This document shows, in pieces, positions 1 to 9,414 of a DNA stretch of 64,000 nt; position 1 is the first letter of the stretch, and the number at the start of each line of letters is the position of its first letter. Source of the stretch: CALLPQ01 sp039819545 (GTDB lineage: Bacteria > Pseudomonadota > Alphaproteobacteria > Caulobacterales > Parvularculaceae); NCBI GenBank assembly GCA_039819545.1, contig JBCBRS010000007.1, positions 66,596 through 130,595 on the forward strand, given 5' to 3'. Made by a program: the position numbers and the translations under genes. The notes under the pieces are model-generated. The model saw only the letters and a program-made list of their open reading frames with translations. It was not told where the DNA came from and searched no databases.

Positions 1-1386
1 AAAGATCCCATGAAGTTTCAGCGTCTGGGCGGAAAAATTCCCAAAGGTGCGTTGCTGGTGGGTCCTCCCGGTACCGGTAAAACGCTCCTCGCCCGCGCCA
101 TCGCCGGTGAAGCCAATGTGCCGTTCTTTACGATTTCGGGCTCGGACTTTGTGGAGATGTTTGTGGGCGTGGGCGCCAGCCGCGTGCGCGACATGTTTGA
201 GCAAGCCAAGAAAAATGCGCCTTGCATCATCTTTATCGACGAAATTGATGCGGTCGGTCGCTCGCGCGGTGCCGGTCTTGGCGGCGGTAATGATGAGCGC
301 GAACAGACCCTCAACCAGCTTCTCGTGGAAATGGACGGCTTTGAATCGAACGAGGGGATCATTCTCATTGCGGCGACCAACCGGCCCGACGTCCTTGACC
401 CGGCGCTGCTGCGACCCGGTCGGTTTGACCGTCAGGTAACCGTTCCAAACCCGGATATTGTTGGCCGCGAGAAGATCTTGCAGGTGCACATCAAGAAAGT
501 GCCAATTTCCCCCGACGTGAATGTGCGCACCATTGCGCGCGGGACACCGGGCTTTTCCGGGGCCGACCTTGCCAACCTCGTTAATGAGGCCGCGTTGCTT
601 GCGGCGCGACGGTCCCAACGGTTTGTGACCGCGCGGGAATTTGACGACGCGAAAGACAAAGTTCTCATGGGGGCCGAACGCCGCTCCATGGTGATGACCG
701 AGGATGAGAAAAAACTCACCGCCTATCACGAGGCTGGCCACGCGATTGTCGGTATCTCCGTGCCTGGCAGTGATCCTGTCCATAAAGCCACGATCATTCC
801 GCGCGGCCGGGCCCTTGGCATGGTTCAATATTTGCCGGAGCGCGATAAGCTGTCCTTCTCCCTGCAACAGATGCGGGCACGGATTGCCACGGCCATGGGT
901 GGCCGGGTTGCCGAGGAACTAAAATTCGGGATGGAGCATGTGACGTCCGGCGCCCAGTCAGACATCGACATGGCCACCAAAATTGCCCGCGCCATGGTGA
1001 CGCAATATGGTCTTTCGGAAAAACTCGGCCCCATCGCCTATGCCGAAGATGAAGGCGAAGTGTTCCTCGGCCAGTCCATTGCCCGGTCAAAGTCGATTTC
1101 GACCGACACCGCAAAGCTGATCGAGGACGAGGTCAAGGGCTTCGTGATGGAAGGCTATAACCGCGCCAAGCAGATCCTGACTGATCGTAATGATGATTGG
1201 GAGAGACTTTCTCAGGCGCTGCTCGAATATGAAACGCTCACAGGCGATGAGATTACCCGGCTGTTAAAGGGAGAAAAAATTGTTCGTCCGGACCCGGATG
1301 ATACCCCTGACCAGCCGCCGGCAAGTTCGGTGCCTGTCACCGACCCCGGTTTTGGTGCACCGGGCGCCGAACCCCAAGGGGCCTGA
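1..1386 (+). CDS. ftsH: ATP-dependent zinc metalloprotease FtsH (5' truncated by window edge)
   Basis: Membrane-anchored AAA+ protease that degrades misfolded membrane proteins and short-lived regulators. The frame is open from base 1 (K-D-P-M...), so the N-terminal transmembrane part lies outside the window; 461 residues remain. Visible are Walker A GPPGTGKT (about residues 21-28 of the fragment), Walker B IIFIDEIDAVG, the AAA second region of homology (ATNRPDVLDPALLRPGRFDR) and the zinc motif HEAGH (residues 243-247). The C-terminal tail is proline rich, as usual in the family. It ends just before a strong terminator and is followed by folP, a conserved bacterial gene order. Identity is certain; only the start is missing. 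Confidence 0.98.
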   Translation, partial: KDPMKFQRLGGKIPKGALLVGPPGTGKTLLARAIAGEANVPFFTISGSDFVEMFVGVGASRVRDMFEQAKKNAPCIIFIDEIDAVGRSRGAGLGGGNDEREQTLNQLLVEMDGFESNEGIILIAATNRPDVLDPALLRPGRFDRQVTVPNPDIVGREKILQVHIKKVPISPDVNVRTIARGTPGFSGADLANLVNEAALLAARRSQRFVTAREFDDAKDKVLMGAERRSMVMTEDEKKLTAYHEAGHAIVGISVPGSDPVHKATIIPRGRALGMVQYLPERDKLSFSLQQMRARIATAMGGRVAEELKFGMEHVTSGAQSDIDMATKIARAMVTQYGLSEKLGPIAYAEDEGEVFLGQSIARSKSISTDTAKLIEDEVKGFVMEGYNRAKQILTDRNDDWERLSQALLEYETLTGDEITRLLKGEKIVRPDPDDTPDQPPASSVPVTDPGFGAPGAEPQGA

Positions 1387-1404
1387 TCGGCATCCCCAAT
1401 CGAT

Positions 1405-1437
1405 AAAGCCCGGGCGCACGCCGCGCCCGGGCTTTTT
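1405..1437 (+). terminator. rho-independent terminator after ftsH
   Basis: Perfect 12-bp arms AAAGCCCGGGCG (1405-1416) and CGCCCGGGCTTT (1424-1435) with a 7-nt loop, running into five Ts (1433-1437). It lies 18 bases past the ftsH stop and before folP, so most ftsH transcripts should end here. Confidence 0.93.
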
Positions 1438-1460
1438 ATTTGTCCCAATGAATTTCGCCC

Positions 1461-2297
1461 ATGTCCAAAAGCAATTTTTCACCCGATGTCTCTCCTGCGC
1501 CAACCCTCATGGGGATTGTCAATGTGACGCCGGATTCCTTTTCCGACGGCGGGACCTATTTTGATCCCGGCGCCGCCATTAGCCACGGGCTTTCGTTGCA
1601 GGCGGACGGCGCTGGCATTCTTGATGTGGGCGGCGAGTCGACGCGCCCCGGTGCGGCTCTCGTTCCAGAGGCTGAGGAGATCGATCGCGTCTTGCCGGTG
1701 ATCAAAGGGCTCGCGCGTGCGGTCTCGGTGCCAATCTCCATCGATACGCGCAAGCCAGCGGTCGCTATCGCCGCTATGGAGGCGGGTGCCAGCATCTGGA
1801 ATGACGTATCGGCGCTGACCTATACCCCTGACAGTCTGTCTGTTGCGGCCCGGCTCGATTGCCAGATTGTCCTGATGCACGCGCAAGGAACGCCCCAGAC
1901 CATGCAGGATAATCCGGCCTATGACGATGTCGTGGGCGAGGTCATGGCTGCGCTGGAGGCGCGTGTGCAAGTCTGTCTGCTGTCGGGCATTGATCGCGAC
2001 CGATTGATATTGGATCCGGGTATCGGCTTTGGCAAGACGCTTGACCACAATCTGGCCTTGATGCGCGGCCTGCCGGACCTGGCGGCGCTGGGTTATCCTG
2101 TTCTGTTTGGGGCATCGCGCAAACGCTTTATCGCTGCGCTTGACCGGGAGGTCGAGGCCCATGCGCGCCTTGGCGGATCCCTCGCCGCGGCGTTGTGGGC
2201 CACCGATCATGGCGCCCAAATCCTCCGGGTTCATGACGTGGCCCAAACCCGGCAGGCACTTGCCATTCACCGCGCGCTTGGGGCGGGTTGCCGGTAA
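1461..2297 (+). CDS. folP: dihydropteroate synthase
   Basis: Condenses 6-hydroxymethyl-7,8-dihydropterin pyrophosphate with p-aminobenzoate in cytosolic folate synthesis; the family is the sulfonamide target. The 278-aa length is typical. The pterin-binding signature MGIVNVTPDSFSDGG is near residue 17, followed by GGESTRPGA, a SIDTRKPAVA strand, the NDVSA motif, the DPGIGFGKT motif and a C-terminal GASRK. It lies downstream of ftsH in the usual order, but glmM is displaced to 6.3 kb by an inserted gene group. Its 3' end converges on the TonB-like receptor gene with only 12 bp between stops. Confidence 0.96.
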   Translation: MSKSNFSPDVSPAPTLMGIVNVTPDSFSDGGTYFDPGAAISHGLSLQADGAGILDVGGESTRPGAALVPEAEEIDRVLPVIKGLARAVSVPISIDTRKPAVAIAAMEAGASIWNDVSALTYTPDSLSVAARLDCQIVLMHAQGTPQTMQDNPAYDDVVGEVMAALEARVQVCLLSGIDRDRLILDPGIGFGKTLDHNLALMRGLPDLAALGYPVLFGASRKRFIAALDREVEAHARLGGSLAAALWATDHGAQILRVHDVAQTRQALAIHRALGAGCR

Positions 2298-2309
2298 CGG
2301 GAAGCTTTT

Positions 2310-4640
2310 TTAAAGCCGCTTTCTTATTTCGAAGCGCCAACCGGTCCGTATGGGATCAATTAGATTGGGCTGAAAGGTCAGCGGGGTTTGCCCGGCTTCA
2401 TCGCGGACGGTGATGACGTCATCAAAAAGATTGCCAACGCCGGTGGAAATCCGTGTCTCCGATAAAAATGGCAAGCGATCAAGAATGCGATCTGAGTAAT
2501 TAAATTCGTAGGAAAGACTGAGAACGGCCCGAAAAATACCGGAGAACTGCAGTGTGCCGTTCGGCCCAATCGTTTGTGTACCACTACGATATTGCGCACC
2601 GGCGTATAGCCCCCAACCATTGTTCCATCGGTAAACACTGGCATCAACCACATGAGCTGGCGTTCCGCCAAAGGCTCCGGTTGCGGCCCCGTTCAAAAAG
2701 TCAAAAGGGGCAAGATCATCACGGATGATCACCTGGTCCTCAAGCGTCCAGCGATGGTAAACCGAGGCGCGAATGGCCCCCGGGCGGCCACTACGCCGGC
2801 GTGGCGGTCTTGCTCTGGTGTTCTCTGAGGCGGGTTTTCGCGGCTTTGCGCGTTTTGCCTTAACCTCTTTTGACCAGGAAAAACCGGTGCGCAGTTGCTG
2901 GTTCGTGGTTTGCGCCACCTGGACCGGCCGCCGATCAAATAACAAAAGGCTACCAGTTTCATCGCGTATGACCCGGTTCGCAAATGCCGTCTCAAACTCT
3001 TCCGTCAACAGAATAAACTGTCTTGTTTCGCCTCTGATACTGGAGTTCGTATAATCAGCATTGAGGGTAATCTTGCGCTTTTCCCACGGTTTCCACTGTA
3101 GGCCTATTTTGTAGACATCGCGGCTATCATCGGTCAACGCCGGGTTACCCCCGGTGGCAACCGCAGCTAATACACTCTCTTGCCGCGAAAAATCAAAGAC
3201 CTGTGCTGCCGGGGTCGTCACTACGGGGGAGGCAACGTCAAAAAGATCGGGGACACCCTCTTCATGGGTTGCCGAAGCGATGATCCGCCAGCGTGTTCCG
3301 GGACGCCAGGTGGCACCATAACCAACAGTTGTCAGAAGGCCAAAATCCGAAACCTGATTGAGCTCGATGTTCGCGTTCAACGCCACATCGCCAAGGGCAC
3401 TTGATGGTAAAAGAAAAGGATAGGTAAAACTTGCGCGGGCTGAATAGGTTTGGCGTGATTGCCGGGTACTGATGAATGAGGGTTGATCATCCTGTACCGA
3501 CTGATCAGCACGCTGATGCTCGGTTTGTACACCAACCTGCCCGGTCAAACTTGCGTAGCCTGCTTTGGTGGAAAATAAGCGGCGATTGACGATTAAATCA
3601 GCCTGACCGATCCAGTTTACCGACAGCGTCTGTAGGCTGCGCGGCGAAAACACGAGGGATGGATCAAGACTGTCAACGTCATCAAGGTCGATTTCATTGC
3701 GTATGCGATCATAATCAAGGCTGGCGGTCACTGACCATGTATTCGGTGCGAGTTGTGAATTGACGGAAAGACCAAGATAGCCATCGCGGTTTCGGGTGTT
3801 CTGGGTTAACGGCACATCCGCTGCGCTTGCAAAGCCATTCAACCTGTCGCTCCGTCCTGTTTCCAGTGACCCGCTCAAGGTTGCAACGGCGCCGGCTGGC
3901 AAATCTGTGCTTCGCGAGCCCCCCAGACGCCACGCCCGGCTGTCGGGTGTGAGGGATCTGAATACTTGTTCCTCGGGCCGACCATTTACCGGAATGATGT
4001 TTCGGTCAGCCTCAAGCAACCCGGGGCTGCGATCAAAAAATGCGTCAAGACTATTTCGTTTTTCGCCATTGATAACGACGCGAGAAACCGCCAGTCGATT
4101 TGAGATCGCGCCACCGCGCACCGGTGCCTGTGTGCGGGTATTGATTGGCGTAATCGACACATTGGGCTTGAGGATGAAGTTGATAACCCGTTGGTTGGCC
4201 GAAAAACCGTATTGAAGCGAAACCTCTTCGGGCAAGATATCAACCCGGGCAATGGTCTCTATGGGGTAGTTATCGAGTTCGCGAAAGCCTGAAACGCGCC
4301 GTCCATTGATGAGCACCACGGGCGGCTCATTGCGTCGCCCCCGACCGCTAGAGGTTTCGGCCTGAAGGATCGCAAGAAGCTCCGACAGATTTGAAACGCC
4401 ATACGCTGCGATGTCAGACTCAGTGAGCGATAGTTCCGGCTCAATATCAGTCAGGGCTAAGCCGCGTCTGGCCTGACCCTCAACAATGATCGCATCGTTG
4501 TCTTCATTAGGGCCCTCCTCCGGTGCCTGCACCGCGCCAGCCAATAGCGGCGTGCCGCCAGCAACCACGATCAGGGTCCGGATGACGGCACCCGAAGGGT
4601 TTGGAGGTCGTTTCTCTCGACGCGGTCGCTGGCGCGTCAC
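2310..4640 (-). CDS. TonB-dependent receptor-like outer membrane protein
   Basis: 776-aa outer-membrane beta-barrel protein. An N-terminal hydrophobic segment (about residues 20-38) acts as the export signal. It is followed by a plug domain (SLTESDIAAYGVSNLSELL, then VVLINGRRVSGFRELDNYP) and a long barrel of alternating aromatic beta strands ending in FEIRKRL. The N-terminus is basic and contains no clear canonical TonB box. The GTG start (4638-4640) overlaps the stop of the upstream DUF2141 gene by 4 bp, so the two are translationally coupled. The ligand is unknown. The gene belongs to a three-gene insertion between folP and glmM. Family assignment is good; transport function is inferred. 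Confidence 0.82.
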   Translation of the reverse strand: MTRQRPRREKRPPNPSGAVIRTLIVVAGGTPLLAGAVQAPEEGPNEDNDAIIVEGQARRGLALTDIEPELSLTESDIAAYGVSNLSELLAILQAETSSGRGRRNEPPVVLINGRRVSGFRELDNYPIETIARVDILPEEVSLQYGFSANQRVINFILKPNVSITPINTRTQAPVRGGAISNRLAVSRVVINGEKRNSLDAFFDRSPGLLEADRNIIPVNGRPEEQVFRSLTPDSRAWRLGGSRSTDLPAGAVATLSGSLETGRSDRLNGFASAADVPLTQNTRNRDGYLGLSVNSQLAPNTWSVTASLDYDRIRNEIDLDDVDSLDPSLVFSPRSLQTLSVNWIGQADLIVNRRLFSTKAGYASLTGQVGVQTEHQRADQSVQDDQPSFISTRQSRQTYSARASFTYPFLLPSSALGDVALNANIELNQVSDFGLLTTVGYGATWRPGTRWRIIASATHEEGVPDLFDVASPVVTTPAAQVFDFSRQESVLAAVATGGNPALTDDSRDVYKIGLQWKPWEKRKITLNADYTNSSIRGETRQFILLTEEFETAFANRVIRDETGSLLLFDRRPVQVAQTTNQQLRTGFSWSKEVKAKRAKPRKPASENTRARPPRRRSGRPGAIRASVYHRWTLEDQVIIRDDLAPFDFLNGAATGAFGGTPAHVVDASVYRWNNGWGLYAGAQYRSGTQTIGPNGTLQFSGIFRAVLSLSYEFNYSDRILDRLPFLSETRISTGVGNLFDDVITVRDEAGQTPLTFQPNLIDPIRTGWRFEIRKRL

Positions 4641-5194
4641 GAACCATAGCCCATCATGGCAATCACAATGGTAATTTCCTCACCAGCCGTTGCCTCTGAA
4701 AGCGTGAATTTCATTTGATTGAACCGTGGCGGGCCAAAAAAACCGCGCGCGTTTCCACTGTTGCCCGTTGGCTCGTCAGGGATACCTCGGCTGTTGAAAT
4801 CCAGACGCTGATTGCCGTTCGTGTCGTGAAAAGCGCTGATTGCGTAAACCCCTGAGGGGACATCCTCAAACGTTATCGCCGCGCCTTCTGCTGCATTCAC
4901 ACGCGCGTTCATCATGCACGGCTCTTCGCCAAGCTTTGCATATTGCGCCTTCGTACAAAGGCTCGCCCAAATCATCTCTTTGGGCGCTGTGACATTTTCA
5001 AAAATAACAGTGACCGTGTGGGTGTCGTCTTTGTTGCTCTCGGTGCTATCGGCCGCCAGAGCGGGGAACGCCATAGCGGCACAGCATGCGGCGAGTTTGA
5101 CAAAGGTGCGAGGATCTCGACCGCGGGGGTGTGTTGATTGCGGCAATTGACGTCTCTTCTGATCTGTGTTTCTCCGTCTTCCTACAGAATACAT
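4637..5194 (-). CDS. exported DUF2141 family protein
   Basis: 185-aa protein. An export signal (VKLAACCAAMAFPALAADS) comes after a long basic N-terminus. The mature part matches the DUF2141 pattern: an IWASLCT strand, FEDVPSGVYAISAFHDTNGNQRLDFN and a GNARGFFGPP segment. DUF2141 proteins are small secreted beta-sandwich proteins of unknown function. I choose the ATG at 5194 because GGAGG lies 8 bases upstream; a longer frame to 5326 would run into the divergent regulator gene. The signal peptide begins unusually deep (about residue 30). The gene is translationally coupled to the downstream TonB-like receptor (GTGA overlap), which suggests the two act together at the outer membrane or in the periplasm. 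Confidence 0.82.
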   Translation of the reverse strand: MYSVGRRRNTDQKRRQLPQSTHPRGRDPRTFVKLAACCAAMAFPALAADSTESNKDDTHTVTVIFENVTAPKEMIWASLCTKAQYAKLGEEPCMMNARVNAAEGAAITFEDVPSGVYAISAFHDTNGNQRLDFNSRGIPDEPTGNSGNARGFFGPPRFNQMKFTLSEATAGEEITIVIAMMGYGS

Positions 5195-5275
5195 TGAGTC
5201 TTCCTCCGTGTCGGGTTGGCGGTATTGGTTTGGCAGCAATACGGTCCACGCAGCGACCCCGAAAAGGAAGCGACA

Positions 5276-6157
5276 ATGCAGCAATGGCGACAGATATTTC
5301 ACCGGTGGCGGGAATTGACCGCTCATAAATCACGAACGGTCACGGGTTTAGAACGCCAGTTAAACCGAGGGGGTGCCTACCGTTGGGCGCTCGCGCTCAT
5401 TCTGGGCGTCGGTGCGGGGTATGTGGGCCCATTTGGTACCTATAATTACGCCCCGCTTTATTTCCGGTTGCCCTACTGGATCGTCACAATCACGCTGAGT
5501 TTTGCGATTTGGGCGGCCATCAAGGCCATTGGAGAGCGCTTTATTCGCAATTGGCCGTATGAGGCATCGGAAACGGTGATCATGGTGCCTTTCGCTATCG
5601 TAAACTCGCTGGCGCTTGTTGCAATGCACGCCGCCTCAAATGCGCTATTGGCTTCACGGTTCCCCACCAACTGGTCGAGCTTTTTCATCGGCCACATCCT
5701 ACTCACGAGCCTTGTGGTCTTGCCGACGATCTATCTCGCTAAACGGCTGGTTAGAAATGCGAGTGCGCAGGGTGGTAGCGACGCCATTCGTTTTCTCACT
5801 GAGAAGCTGCCGCCACAATTGCGCGGAAGGCGACCGTTCGCGCTGGCCGCGGAGGGGCATTATGTGCGGGTGTACACGGATGCAGGCGAAGGGCTGGTGA
5901 CGTTAAAATTTGACGATGCGTTGCGGTCGGTGGAGGGCATACCCGGCGTGCAAACCCATCGGTCCTGGTGGGTCGCGATAGAGCAGATTGAGGCGATCCG
6001 CCGAGCAGGGTCGGCCTATGAAGTGACATTGGCCTCCGGCCTCGCGGTACCGGTTGGACGGCGTCGATACAAATTTATTGAGGGTGTTTTGGCAAAAGCG
6101 GGCAAGCCCAACGCTGACAAGGCCAGTACGGACGCGTCCATTCCCTTGAATCGCTAG
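5276..6157 (+). CDS. membrane-bound LytTR-family transcriptional regulator
   Basis: 293-aa protein with about four transmembrane helices (WALALILGVGAGYVG, WIVTITLSFAIWAAIKAI, VIMVPFAIVNSLALVAMHAA, FFIGHILLTSLVVLPTIYLA) and a C-terminal LytTR DNA-binding domain (about residues 190-285) with the typical ALAAEGHYVRVYT, THRSWWVA and VPVGRRRYK segments. LytTR domains bind DNA through beta strands. Membrane-integral versions without a receiver domain are common in alphaproteobacteria and are thought to respond to membrane or extracellular cues. The ATG at 5276 is preferred to an upstream in-frame start because AAGGAAG lies 5 bases before it. It is divergent from the DUF2141/TonB-like operon with an 81-bp gap, so it is the obvious candidate regulator of that operon. 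Confidence 0.88.
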   Translation: MQQWRQIFHRWRELTAHKSRTVTGLERQLNRGGAYRWALALILGVGAGYVGPFGTYNYAPLYFRLPYWIVTITLSFAIWAAIKAIGERFIRNWPYEASETVIMVPFAIVNSLALVAMHAASNALLASRFPTNWSSFFIGHILLTSLVVLPTIYLAKRLVRNASAQGGSDAIRFLTEKLPPQLRGRRPFALAAEGHYVRVYTDAGEGLVTLKFDDALRSVEGIPGVQTHRSWWVAIEQIEAIRRAGSAYEVTLASGLAVPVGRRRYKFIEGVLAKAGKPNADKASTDASIPLNR

Positions 6158-6276
6158 ACCAGGCGCCCGCATTTTTACCTTGTAGTATCCCCTCGCCTCT
6201 AGTGTTTTGTGCTACGAATGGCGGGCAAGGGTAGGGCGCGGCGTTTTTAGGCCCTGATGTCAGAAAGGACAGTGCC

Positions 6277-7671
6277 ATGCGCGGCGATGAAATCGCGGGG
6301 GAAACCCCGGTTGAGGCTCCCACCGAGCGGAAAATTTTTGGTACCGATGGCGTGCGCGGCCCGGCCAATGCAGGGGCGTTGACGCCTGAGGGATTGATGC
6401 GCCTTGGCATGGCCGTGGGTCACGTGTTCCGAAATGGCACACACCGCCACCGGGTGGTGATTGGCAAAGATACGCGGCTTTCCGGGTACATGATCGAGCC
6501 TGCGCTGACCGCAGGGTTCGCCGCCGCAGGCATGGATGTGTTTTTGCTGGGGCCGTTGCCCACGCCGGCCATGGCCATGCTGACGCGGTCCATGCGCGCT
6601 GACCTCGGCGTGATGATCTCTGCCTCCCATAATCCGTACCATGATAATGGTGTGAAATTTTTTGGCCCTGACGGGTTCAAGCTCAGCGATCATACCGAAG
6701 CGCGTATCGAAGCGCTGATGACGGAGAACCCTGAGAGTGGTCTGGCACCATCGGATATGCTCGGCCGGGTCAAGCGGATTGATGATGCGGCGGCACGCTA
6801 TATTGAGTTTGCCAAAAGCGCGTTCCCCCGGGTCCTGTCACTGGAAGGCATCCGTGTGGTGATTGATTGCGCCAATGGAGCCGCTTACAAAGTGGCTCCG
6901 ACGGTTTTGTGGGAGCTTGGCGCCGACGTGAAAACCCTCGGTGTTGAGCCCAATGGCTTCAATATCAATCGTCAGTGTGGGTCTACCGCAACGAAGGCCA
7001 TGCGCGATGCGGTGCTGGAGTATCGCGCTGATATTGGCGTTGCGCTGGATGGTGATGCTGACCGGGTGATCATTTGCGATGAAAAAGGGGCCATTGTTGA
7101 TGGCGACCAAATCATCGGATTGATCGCAAAGTTCTGGCAGCGCCGGGACAGATTGAAAGGTGGCGGTGTTGCTTCCACGGTCATGGCAAATCTTGGCCTT
7201 GAACAGTACCTCCAATCCCTAAACTTGACGCTTGAGCGTACCCGGGTGGGTGACCGCTATGTGGTCGAGGCGATGCGGGCAAAGGGCATGAATATTGGCG
7301 GTGAGCCGTCTGGTCATGTGATCCTGAGTGATTTCTCCACAACCGGTGATGGTCTGGGTACGGCGCTACAGATTCTGGCTGTGATCGCCTCCGAAGGGAT
7401 AGCGGTTTCCGAAGCCTGCCGTAACTTTGAACCCTTTCCGCAGCTTTTGAAAAACGTAAAATACAAAAGCGGTGATCCACTATCCACACCCGGCGTGAAG
7501 GCTGCCATTGCGAGCGCGCAAGAGGCGTTTGGTAAAAGCGGGCGGGTTGTGATCCGCAAATCGGGAACCGAGCCTGTTATCCGTGTTATGGCGGAAGGCG
7601 AGAATAACGCGCTCGTCCATCGCGCAGTTGATGATATCTGCGCCGCCATAGAGGCTGAAACGCCTGCATAG
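6277..7671 (+). CDS. glmM: phosphoglucosamine mutase
   Basis: Converts glucosamine-6-phosphate to glucosamine-1-phosphate for UDP-GlcNAc, peptidoglycan and LPS. At 464 aa it is about 18 residues longer than usual at the N-terminus (RGDEIAGETPVEAPTER before KIFGTDGVRG), but AGAAAGGA just upstream of the ATG supports this start. The phospho-serine loop MISASHNPYHDNGVKFF is present with the catalytic serine near residue 117. The metal-binding DGDADR is near 258-263, the sugar-binding GGEPSGHVI near 347 and the phosphate-binding RKSGTEPVIRVM near the C-terminus. It is followed closely by thiD. Confidence 0.97.
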   Translation: MRGDEIAGETPVEAPTERKIFGTDGVRGPANAGALTPEGLMRLGMAVGHVFRNGTHRHRVVIGKDTRLSGYMIEPALTAGFAAAGMDVFLLGPLPTPAMAMLTRSMRADLGVMISASHNPYHDNGVKFFGPDGFKLSDHTEARIEALMTENPESGLAPSDMLGRVKRIDDAAARYIEFAKSAFPRVLSLEGIRVVIDCANGAAYKVAPTVLWELGADVKTLGVEPNGFNINRQCGSTATKAMRDAVLEYRADIGVALDGDADRVIICDEKGAIVDGDQIIGLIAKFWQRRDRLKGGGVASTVMANLGLEQYLQSLNLTLERTRVGDRYVVEAMRAKGMNIGGEPSGHVILSDFSTTGDGLGTALQILAVIASEGIAVSEACRNFEPFPQLLKNVKYKSGDPLSTPGVKAAIASAQEAFGKSGRVVIRKSGTEPVIRVMAEGENNALVHRAVDDICAAIEAETPA

Positions 7672-7689
7672 GCGCGGGGTAGATTGGCC

Positions 7690-8508
7690 ATGCAAGGGCG
7701 GGTACTGATCATTGCAGGCTCTGATAGCTCCGGCGGTGCCGGTTTGCAGGCGGATATCAAAACGGTTACCGCGCTTGGTGGCTACGCTATGACGGCGGTC
7801 ACGGCGGTGACGGTGCAAAACACCCTCGGTGTGACTGACATCCATCCAATCCCCGTAAAGATCATCCGTGATCAAATTGATGCCTGCCTCAGTGATATCG
7901 GTGCCGATGTTATCAAAATTGGTATGATCGGTAGTGCGGTGGTTGCTAACCGTCTTGCCAATTGTCTTCCACCAGATATCCCGGTTGTCCTTGACCCTGT
8001 GCTGGTCGCCACGAGCGGCGATGCGCTGGGAGACACTGCGCTCGCCGATGTGATCCGCGACGATCTGATACCGCGCGCGGCGATTGTCACACCCAATGTC
8101 CACGAGTTGGCGCATCTTTCGGGCCGGCCCGTCAGCACCATTGAGGCGATGCGCGAGGCGGGGCGTCGGTTATTGGCGTTAATGACCGGTGGACGGGTTA
8201 TCCTGAAGGGAAGCCACCTCGAAGACTGCGATCAAATTATTAATATACTTCTGGGTACCGATACTGAAACGGTCATTACAACGCCGCGACTGAACACACC
8301 GCATACCCACGGTACCGGATGTACCCTTGCAAGCGCCGTGGCGACGGGCCTCGCCCAAGGGTTGACGCAGGAAAAGGCGTTTCAACGGGCGGTTTCCTAT
8401 GTGCACGGTGCGATAGACAATGCCCCTGGCTTTGGCGCTGGCAATGGGCCGCTCAACCACAGTTTTGCCATCGACCCGTTTTCGGTAGATCCTAAGAAAG
8501 GCCACTAG
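7690..8508 (+). CDS. thiD: hydroxymethylpyrimidine/phosphomethylpyrimidine kinase
   Basis: Phosphorylates HMP and HMP-P in thiamine synthesis or salvage. The 272-aa length is typical of ThiD. Ribokinase-fold signatures are present: AGSDSSGGAGLQADIK at the N-terminus, DPVLVATSGDAL in the middle, TPNVHELAHLSG, and the anion-hole/catalytic segment HTHGTGCTLASAVATGLAQG near residue 207. I prefer ATG 7690 to the TTG two codons upstream. It starts 18 bases after the glmM stop, so the two are probably cotranscribed. No TPP riboswitch precedes it, so thiamine control is not evident. Confidence 0.95.
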   Translation: MQGRVLIIAGSDSSGGAGLQADIKTVTALGGYAMTAVTAVTVQNTLGVTDIHPIPVKIIRDQIDACLSDIGADVIKIGMIGSAVVANRLANCLPPDIPVVLDPVLVATSGDALGDTALADVIRDDLIPRAAIVTPNVHELAHLSGRPVSTIEAMREAGRRLLALMTGGRVILKGSHLEDCDQIINILLGTDTETVITTPRLNTPHTHGTGCTLASAVATGLAQGLTQEKAFQRAVSYVHGAIDNAPGFGAGNGPLNHSFAIDPFSVDPKKGH

Positions 8509-8511
8509 AAA

Positions 8512-9414
8512 ATGCCGCGTGCTTATGAAATCTGGGATGTGTTTACCGATAGACCGCTAAGCGGTAATCCGCTGGCGGTGGTTTTTGATGCTGCAGGGTT
8601 AGAGACTGCGCAGATGCAGGCCATCGCGGCGGAGTTCAATCTCTCCGAGACAAGTTTTGTATTCCCGCCGGAAGACCCGGCGCATAAGGCACGGGTACGG
8701 ATTTTTACACCCGCTTATGAAATGCCGTTTGCAGGCCACCCCACCGTGGGCACGGCGCTGGCGCTTGCTGCCCGGACACTCTGTCTTGACCGGTTTACGC
8801 TGGCGCTCAATGCCGGATTGTTTCCCATCCGCGTGGAGGCTGATGACGGGGCAAAACGCGCAATTTTTACAAGCCCAAAACTTCCAGCCGAAACTGGTCC
8901 GCCGCCATCGGTTGAGGCGTTGGCGCGTGCCTTGACGCTGAACCCGGCTGATCTGTGGCAGGCAGACCATGCGCCGCGCCGCTGTGGTGCGGGTGGTGTC
9001 GATTTTTTCTATGTGCGCGCAAATGGCGATACGGTGCGCCGGGCGCAGCTTGATAGTGCCGGGTGGAATGCGCTCGCGCTCGACGGTGCTATCGGTATTT
9101 ATCTTTATACGGATCAGTGTGAAGATGCAGCGCGACACTGGCACGCGCGGATGTTTGCCCCGTCAGCCGGGGTGGCCGAAGACCCGGCAACTGGCTCTGC
9201 TGCAACCAGTCTGACGGCCCATGTGGTCATGTCTGCGATTGCCGCTGGTAGCGCTCTGCGCGATGGCGAGCATCACTGGATTGTGGAGCAGGGGTTTGAG
9301 ATGAACCGCCCGAGCCTGATCCACACAAGTGCGTCCCTGACGAATGGTGCGATCAACAAGGTTGAGATTGGCGGACAGGCGGTAAAGGTCGCCAGCGGTA
9401 TGCTCAATGTGTGA
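8512..9414 (+). CDS. PhzF family isomerase/epimerase-like protein
   Basis: 300-aa member of the PhzF (diaminopimelate-epimerase fold) family. The N-terminal YEIWDVFTDRPLSGNPLAVV carries the family signature, the catalytic glutamate segment FNLSETSFV follows, then MPFAGHPTVGTALAL and the second-domain motif AEDPATGSAATSLTAH. Most homologues outside phenazine clusters have no known substrate, and no phenazine genes are present here. Its ATG follows the thiD stop by 3 bases, so it is likely the last gene of a glmM-thiD-phzF-like transcription unit. It converges with a DMT transporter gene with no gap. Confidence 0.9.
   Translation: MPRAYEIWDVFTDRPLSGNPLAVVFDAAGLETAQMQAIAAEFNLSETSFVFPPEDPAHKARVRIFTPAYEMPFAGHPTVGTALALAARTLCLDRFTLALNAGLFPIRVEADDGAKRAIFTSPKLPAETGPPPSVEALARALTLNPADLWQADHAPRRCGAGGVDFFYVRANGDTVRRAQLDSAGWNALALDGAIGIYLYTDQCEDAARHWHARMFAPSAGVAEDPATGSAATSLTAHVVMSAIAAGSALRDGEHHWIVEQGFEMNRPSLIHTSASLTNGAINKVEIGGQAVKVASGMLNV

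Noticed and set aside
1479..2270. 263-codon frame antisense to folP
   Set aside because: Fully inside a certain folP gene and without recognisable sequence.
7600..7690. Possible TPP riboswitch before thiD
   Set aside because: Only 18 bases separate glmM and thiD and no THI-box sequence is present.
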